64,000 nucleotides of DNA from AC-32 sp963715575 (GTDB lineage Bacteria; Actinomycetota; Thermoleophilia; Gaiellales; Gaiellaceae): NCBI GenBank assembly GCA_963715575.1, contig OY970250.1:372001-436000 (forward strand), in the 5' to 3' direction. The notes under the pieces were generated by a model that saw nothing but the letters and a program-made list of their open reading frames with translations, did not search any database and was not told where the DNA came from. The translations under genes were made by a program, and so were the position numbers. This document shows, piece by piece, positions 59,388-64,000 of this stretch (position 1 is the stretch's first letter; the number at the start of each line of letters is the position of its first letter).

Positions 59388-61096
59388 CAGTACGTCCGCT
59401 CCATCGGCTGCCACTTCGTGACCGTGACCGGCTTCCAGCCGAGCCTCGGCGCGCCGTTCTCGATCGTCACGAGCGTGTGCCGCATGTAGTTCTCGTCGTC
59501 GCGCTCCGGGTAGTCGTAGGGCCTTGCGTGTGCGCCGCGGCTTTCCTTGCGCTCGATGCCCGCGACGACCATGCAGGAGGCGAGGTCGAGCAGGAAGCCG
59601 AGCTCGAGCGCCTGGGTCAGGTCGTTGTTGAAGACGTCGCCCTTGTCCTCGACGACCACCTGCTCGTAGCGCTCGCGCAGGCCGTCGACGATCTGCTCCT
59701 GCTTGCGCATCTGCTCCTCGCGCCGGAAGACGCCGAAGTTCTCGTGCATCGTCTCGGCCAGCTCGTTGCGGATCGACCAGGGCCGCTCGCCCTCGGTTCG
59801 GTCGAGCAGCTCCTGCAGCTCCTGCTTCGCGTCGGCCTCCGCGCTCGCCGGGACCTCGACGGTCGTGTGCGTCAGCGCCCAGTCGGCAGCGTGGGCGCCC
59901 GCGCGCTTGCCGTAGGTGATCGTCTCCATCAGCGCGTTACCGCCGAGCCGGTTGGCGCCGTGCACGGAGACGCAGGCGCACTCGCCGGCGGCGTAGAGCC
60001 CCTCGAGCGAGGTGCGGCCCCAGACATCCGTGTCGACGCCGCCCATGTGGTAGTGGGCTCCCGGCCGCACCGGGATCGGCTCGTGGATCGGGTCGACGCC
60101 CGCGAAGACCATCGCCAGCTCGCGGGTGCCGTGCAGCCGCTCGAGGATCTTCTCCGCGCCCAGGTGGCGCATGTCGAGCAGCACGTTGCCGTCCACGCCG
60201 CGGCCCTCGTCGATCTCGGTCTGCTCCGCCCGCGAGATGACGTCGCGCGAGGCGAGCTCCATCGCGTTCGGCGCATAGCGCTTGAGAAAGCGGTCGCCTT
60301 CCGAGTTGAGCAGGTAGGCGCCCTCGCCGCGCGTTCCCTCGGTGATCAGGACGCCGGTCGGCGCGAGGGTCGTCGGGTGGAACTGCATCATCTCCATGTC
60401 CTCGAGCGCGACCCCGAGCCGGAGCGCCTGCGCCATCCCGTCGCCGGTGCAGGCGTAGGCGTTGGTCGTGCCGGTGTAGAGCCGGCCCGCGCCGCCGGTG
60501 GTGAGGATCACGGTCTTCGCCCCGATCGCGGCGAGGCCGCCGTCGAGCAGGTTCCAGGCGATCACACCCTGGCAGCGGCCTTCGTGCTCGACCAGCTTCC
60601 AGACGAAGAACTCCTCGTAGACCTTGAGGTCGCGCTTCATCACCTGCTCGTAGAGGACGTGCACGAGCACGTGCCCGGTGATGTCGGCCGCGTAGGCGGT
60701 TCGCGGCTCGCCGGCCGCCCCGAACGGGCGCTGCGCGATGCGGCCGTCGTCGGTGCGCGAGAAGACCGCGCCCCAGTGCTCGAGCTGGTAGACGTCGTCC
60801 GGCGCCTCGTCGCAGAGGATCTCGATCGCGTCCTGGTCGCCGAGGTAGTCGGAGCCCTTGACCGTGTCGAAGGCGTGCTTCTCGGGGTCGTCCTCGGACG
60901 CGTTCCCGAGTGCCGCGTTGATCCCGCCCTCGGCCGCGCCCGAGTGGCTGCGGGTGGGATGGATCTTCGAGACAAGCGCGACGTCGGCGCCCGCGTCATA
61001 CGCCTCGATGGCCGCACGCATGCCCGCGCAGCCGGCCCCGACAACGAGCACGTCGTGCTTCGCTTCCACCGGATCGGACGCTATCGGAACCGACAT
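59387..61096 (-). CDS. sdhA: Succinate dehydrogenase / fumarate reductase flavoprotein subunit
   Basis: A 569-residue flavoprotein. FAD fold VLVVGAGCAGMRAAIEAYD, covalent-FAD region HPTRSHSGAAEGGINAALG, QFHPTTLAPTGVLI, catalytic Arg/His region PGAHYHMGGV and HGANRLGGNALMETITYGKR. It oxidises succinate to fumarate. ATG 61096 was chosen from the usual start; the upstream frame extends past the divergent PEPCK start. First gene of a seven-gene operon. Confidence 0.95.
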   Translation of the reverse strand: MSVPIASDPVEAKHDVLVVGAGCAGMRAAIEAYDAGADVALVSKIHPTRSHSGAAEGGINAALGNASEDDPEKHAFDTVKGSDYLGDQDAIEILCDEAPDDVYQLEHWGAVFSRTDDGRIAQRPFGAAGEPRTAYAADITGHVLVHVLYEQVMKRDLKVYEEFFVWKLVEHEGRCQGVIAWNLLDGGLAAIGAKTVILTTGGAGRLYTGTTNAYACTGDGMAQALRLGVALEDMEMMQFHPTTLAPTGVLITEGTRGEGAYLLNSEGDRFLKRYAPNAMELASRDVISRAEQTEIDEGRGVDGNVLLDMRHLGAEKILERLHGTRELAMVFAGVDPIHEPIPVRPGAHYHMGGVDTDVWGRTSLEGLYAAGECACVSVHGANRLGGNALMETITYGKRAGAHAADWALTHTTVEVPASAEADAKQELQELLDRTEGERPWSIRNELAETMHENFGVFRREEQMRKQEQIVDGLRERYEQVVVEDKGDVFNNDLTQALELGFLLDLASCMVVAGIERKESRGAHARPYDYPERDDENYMRHTLVTIENGAPRLGWKPVTVTKWQPMERTY

Positions 61097-61147
61097 CGCT
61101 CGCGGCCCTGGAACGCGCTCCCCGGCGTCTGAAAAACAGCTCGTGGG

Positions 61148-61153
61148 TATGCT
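61148..61153 (+). promoter_or_regulatory. -10 hexamer TATGCT for PEPCK
   Basis: Seven nt before GTG 61161. The in-frame ATG 61149 lies within this hexamer, so it cannot be the start if this promoter is used. Confidence 0.5.
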
Positions 61154-61160
61154 CCCCGCC

Positions 61161-62696
61161 GTGGCGAAGATGCTCTTCCGGCTGCCGGACGCGGCGGCCG
61201 TGACCGACAACCCGGACCCCGACGAGCTGCAGACGCTCGCCGCGCGCATGCCGAATGCGCGGCCGACGCGCTACGGCAACCTCAACGTCCAGACCAAGGT
61301 CGTGAACCGCTCGAAGGGCTCGACCTTCATCGTCACCGACGAGCCCGACGGCCAGAACCAGGCGATCAGCCGTGAGGAAGGCGAGCGCTGGGCCGAGCGG
61401 CAGGACGCATACATCGCCGACCAGGAGATGGTCGTGGTCGACGGCTACATCGGCAACGACCCCGAGTTCCGCACGCCCGCCCGGCTCTACATCGAGGCCG
61501 CGAACGCGAACATCGCCGGCATGCAGCAGCAGCTCTACTTCTCACCCGCCGAGGGCGAGGAGCTGGAGCCCGAGCTCACCGTCATCTACACGCCCAACCT
61601 GAAGGCCGAGGGCTACCCGGACGACCGCCTGATCGCCGTCGACCTCGAGCAGGGCGTCACCCGCGTCTTCAACTCCGACTACTTCGGCGAGTCGAAGAAG
61701 GGCGGCCTGCGGATGTGGAACAAGCTCGTCTACGACCGCGGCGGGATCCCCCTGCACGCGGGCTGCAAGATCATCCCGACCGAGCACGGCAAGCGCGTCG
61801 GACTGATCGTCGGCCTCTCGGGGACCGGCAAGACGACGACCACCTTCACGCGCCAGAACGGCTCGCTGCCGGTGCAGGACGACTTCGTCGCCTGGATGCC
61901 GAACGGCCGCGTCTACGCGACCGAGAACGGCTGCTTCGCCAAGACCTTCGGCCTCAACCCCGAGGACGAGCCGACGATCTACGGCGCCGTCACGCAGCCG
62001 CGCTCGTACCTCGAGAACGTCTCGCAGCACGGCGACGAGGTCGACTTCTACGACACCGACTACACCTCGAACGGGCGCGCGACCTTCCCGTTCGACGTGA
62101 TCGAGGCCGCCTCGGCCGACGAGATCGAAGAGGCGCACTTCCTGCTGATCCTGAACAAGAACGAGAACATCGTCCCCGCAGTCGCGAAGCTCGAAGGGCC
62201 GCAGGCAGCGGCCTTCTTCATGCTCGGCGAGACCACCGGCACGAGCGCCGGCGGCGCGGACGAGGCCGGCAAGTTCCTGCGCGTGCCCGGGACGAACCCG
62301 TTCTTCCCGATGCTCCACGACCTGCAAGGCAACCGCTTCCTCGAGCTGCTCGCCCAGCACCCGCTCGAGGTCTACGTGCTGAACACCGGGCGCGTCGGCG
62401 GCCCCGACGGTGAAGAGCGCTCGCGCAAGGTGCGGATCAAGCACTCGTCCGCGATCGTCAAGGGCATCGCCGAGGGCACGATCGAGTGGGAGCGCGATCC
62501 TGACTTCGGCTACCTCGTCGCCGCCTCGGTGCCGGGGATCGACGAGCTCGAGATCCTGCAGCCGCGACGGCTCTACGAGGAGCAGGGCCGCGGCGACGAG
62601 TACCGCTCGCTGGTCGAGCGCTTCAAGGCGGAGAGGGCCGAGTTCCTGCGGGGGTTCTCGAGCCTCTCGGACGAGATCGTCGCGGCCGTTTCGTAG
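61161..62696 (+). CDS. pckA: Phosphoenolpyruvate carboxykinase (ATP)
   Basis: A 511-residue enzyme converting oxaloacetate and ATP to PEP. It has IIPTEHGKRVGLIVGLSGTG with the Walker A KT, the acidic QDDFVAW, ENGCFAKTFGLNPEDEPTIY, SNGRATFPFDVIEAAS and MLGETTGTSAGGADEAGKFL. Divergent from E. coli PckA but with the same core. Divergent from the sdh operon, 64 bp between starts; both act around the TCA-cycle C4 node. Confidence 0.92.
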   Translation: MAKMLFRLPDAAAVTDNPDPDELQTLAARMPNARPTRYGNLNVQTKVVNRSKGSTFIVTDEPDGQNQAISREEGERWAERQDAYIADQEMVVVDGYIGNDPEFRTPARLYIEAANANIAGMQQQLYFSPAEGEELEPELTVIYTPNLKAEGYPDDRLIAVDLEQGVTRVFNSDYFGESKKGGLRMWNKLVYDRGGIPLHAGCKIIPTEHGKRVGLIVGLSGTGKTTTTFTRQNGSLPVQDDFVAWMPNGRVYATENGCFAKTFGLNPEDEPTIYGAVTQPRSYLENVSQHGDEVDFYDTDYTSNGRATFPFDVIEAASADEIEEAHFLLILNKNENIVPAVAKLEGPQAAAFFMLGETTGTSAGGADEAGKFLRVPGTNPFFPMLHDLQGNRFLELLAQHPLEVYVLNTGRVGGPDGEERSRKVRIKHSSAIVKGIAEGTIEWERDPDFGYLVAASVPGIDELEILQPRRLYEEQGRGDEYRSLVERFKAERAEFLRGFSSLSDEIVAAVS

Positions 62697-62718
62697 GGGG
62701 CTTGTCGGAATTGCGCTC

Positions 62719-62831
62719 GTCGACGGGGCGCGATGGTCGTTCCGAGGCAAGGACGCAGGGAGCGTTCGTACCTGGAAGGTACGGGCGCGACTGAGGACGC
62801 GGCCTCGGCGCGAGCAGCGCGTTCCGTCGAC
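62719..62831. repeat. 113-bp imperfect palindrome
   Basis: GTCGACGG at 62719 pairs with CCGTCGAC at 62824-62831, CCGAGGC with its complement, and the centre is CGTACCTGGAAGGTACG. The arms of about 54 nt match at roughly two thirds of positions. It fills the gap between PEPCK and the Xer recombinase. Confidence 0.7.
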
Positions 62832-62875
62832 TCAGCGGTAAGGGAGTCCGCGCCGCGGCGGCGAAAGCGTCGCCG

Positions 62876-63706
62876 ATGCAGGATCAGGTCGAGCGGTTTC
62901 TCGAGAGCCCGGCGCTCGCCGAGCGGACGCGACGCGCGTACCGCTACGACGTGGAGGAGTTCTGCGCGTGGCTGGAGCGCCGCGGCACGCGGCTCGAGGC
63001 TGTCGACGTACGTGCCCTGTCGGAGTACGCGGCCGAGCTCGGGCGCGCGCGGCCGCGGAAGCTCGCGCCGGCCACGATCGGCCGCAAGCTGGCGGCGGTG
63101 CGGGCCTTCCTGCGGCACTCGCTCGGCGCTGAGCGCGTGCCGGACGCGTCGTTCGCGCCGCGACGGCCCCGGCGGCTGCCCGAGGCGCCGCGCCCGCACG
63201 AGGTCGACGGCGAGCTCGATGCGTTCGAGGGCGACGAGCCGCTCGCGCTGCGGAACCGCGCGCTGGTCGAGCTCGTCTACTCGGCGGGGCTGCGCTCGCA
63301 AGAGGCGGTCGACCTCGACCTGGCCGACGTCGACTTCGAGCAGGAGCTGGTGCACGTGTGCGGCAAGGGCGGCAAGGAGCGAGTCGTGCCGCTCGGCGAG
63401 GAGGCCTCGCATGCGGTCGCGCTCTACCTGCGCGAGTCGCGGCCGCAGCTCGCACGCGGAGCCGAGAACGCGCTCTTCCTCTCGGCGCGCGGCCGCCGGC
63501 TCGACACGAGCACGCTGCGCCGCCTGCTTCCCCACCCGCACCGGCTGCGGCATGCCTTCGCCACGCACCTGCTCGAGGGCGGCGCCGACCTGCGAACGAT
63601 CCAGGAGCTGCTCGGCCACAGCTCGCTCTCGACCACGCAGATGTACAGCCACGTGGACGCGCGCCGACTGCGCAAGGTCTACGACCGCTCGCATCCACGC
63701 TCCTGA
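62876..63706 (+). CDS. XerC/XerD-type tyrosine recombinase
   Basis: A 276-residue recombinase with the N-terminal SAM-like domain (RRAYRYDVEEFCAWLERRG) and a complete catalytic set: Arg in SAGLRSQEAVDL, Lys in GKGGKERVVPLG, HRLRHAFATHLL, LGHSSLSTTQMY and the Tyr in MYSHVD. It probably resolves chromosome dimers at dif; XerC and XerD cannot be told apart by eye. Slightly short (about 295-300 usual). No clear ribosome site. Confidence 0.9.
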   Translation: MQDQVERFLESPALAERTRRAYRYDVEEFCAWLERRGTRLEAVDVRALSEYAAELGRARPRKLAPATIGRKLAAVRAFLRHSLGAERVPDASFAPRRPRRLPEAPRPHEVDGELDAFEGDEPLALRNRALVELVYSAGLRSQEAVDLDLADVDFEQELVHVCGKGGKERVVPLGEEASHAVALYLRESRPQLARGAENALFLSARGRRLDTSTLRRLLPHPHRLRHAFATHLLEGGADLRTIQELLGHSSLSTTQMYSHVDARRLRKVYDRSHPRS

Positions 63707-63884
63707 CCTATGTCCCGCCGCCGGGGATCTGAGCGGTCCTTTGATGTTCACGCCCGACAAACGGGTCCCCACCCACCCCCGCCCTCCGACACGCTATGCG
63801 GGAAGTCGTCACGTGTCTGTGACCCCTTCGCGACGAATCGGTGCCGACCGCCGCGCCGGGCCGCCCACGCGGGCTAGGCGACGG

Positions 63885-64000
63885 TCAAGGGTTCGACTTG
63901 CGGGCGTGCATGCGGGCCTGCTCCTCGAGCAGCGCGTCTGCCGCGCGGACGTGGCCGTCGGCGGCCCAGGCATGCGCGGCGCCGCGCGGAACCTCGCGCG
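63885..64000 (-). CDS. C-terminal end of an unidentified gene
   Basis: An open minus-strand frame entering from the window edge, ending EQARMHARKSNP and a TGA at 63885. Ala/Arg-rich, high GC3. Only about 38 codons are visible, so no function can be given. The 178 bp between it and the recombinase show no gene. Confidence 0.5.
   Translation of the reverse strand, partial: REVPRGAAHAWAADGHVRAADALLEEQARMHARKSNP

Noticed and set aside
61149..61151. ATG 61149 as the PEPCK start
   Set aside because: It falls inside the TATGCT hexamer; GTG 61161 is correctly spaced.
63707..63884. Gene or RNA between the recombinase and the window edge
   Set aside because: No frame with good codon use, no clear hairpin-terminator pair; nothing supported.

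Overview
The window is about 70% G+C and carries long high-GC3 genes on both strands. Its gene content is actinobacterial: an F420-type LLM oxidoreductase, split LigD-type NHEJ enzymes, an ATP-dependent PEP carboxykinase, a succinate dehydrogenase with a CCG-domain (HdrB-like) third subunit, MscS, and many secreted repeat proteins. I infer a member of the class Thermoleophilia (Gaiellales/Solirubrobacterales type), but no rRNA is present to prove it.

Layout. 1-3.4 kb: a membrane protein, a lipoprotein cytochrome c, serS, a 53-residue protein and tRNA-Ser(UGA). 3.35-4.83 kb: a 1.4-kb integrative element in that tRNA, with 60-bp direct repeats, a decayed integrase and two or three tiny minus-strand genes. 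4.8-9.7 kb (minus): an APC permease, a frameshifted Dcu-type transporter, and a pepD/small-membrane-protein pair whose segments are exchanged. 9.8-13.3 kb: an LPG-synthase-like membrane protein, MscS, a broken DnaJ-like gene and a proline-rich protein. 13.3-18.2 kb: a GAF-GGDEF-GAF-GAF-HD-GYP protein, a secreted protein, a flavin reductase and a HAD phosphatase. 18.2-24.3 kb: a giant secreted tandem-repeat protein and a broken PASTA-like protein. 24.6-27.8 kb: fabF, an ATP-dependent DNA ligase and a LigD-type polymerase. 28-33.4 kb: tRNA-Ser(GGA), a beta-helix/M14 peptidase fusion, a candidate structured non-coding RNA, tRNA-Ser(CGA) and tRNA-Ser(GCU). 33.5-49 kb: a phospholipase C-like enzyme, a trio of small surface proteins, a cupredoxin, an aquaporin, a lytic transglycosylase, a sialidase-like propeller, an LLM oxidoreductase, an acyltransferase, a sedolisin protease, an Ig-repeat protein and a second proline-rich protein. 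49-54.4 kb: tRNA-Val, SRP RNA, dnaX-ybaB-cNMP-recR, aspartokinase and aspartate-semialdehyde dehydrogenase. 54.9-61.1 kb (minus): a seven-gene overlapping operon sdhA-lipoprotein-sdhB-CCG-phosphoesterase-Asp23-GNAT. 61.1-64 kb: ATP-PEPCK, a long palindrome, a Xer recombinase and the edge of one more gene.

Three things tie the window together. First, serS and four tRNA-Ser isoacceptors (UGA, GGA, CGA, GCU) lie within about 32 kb. Second, a TANNNT hexamer lies 6-8 nt before a large fraction of start codons, about 12 nt before four tRNAs and 6 nt before the SRP RNA, which indicates abundant leaderless transcription and fixes several starts. Third, several otherwise well-preserved genes carry single-base frameshifts, and pepD is scrambled, so part of the sequence may contain assembly or base-call errors.
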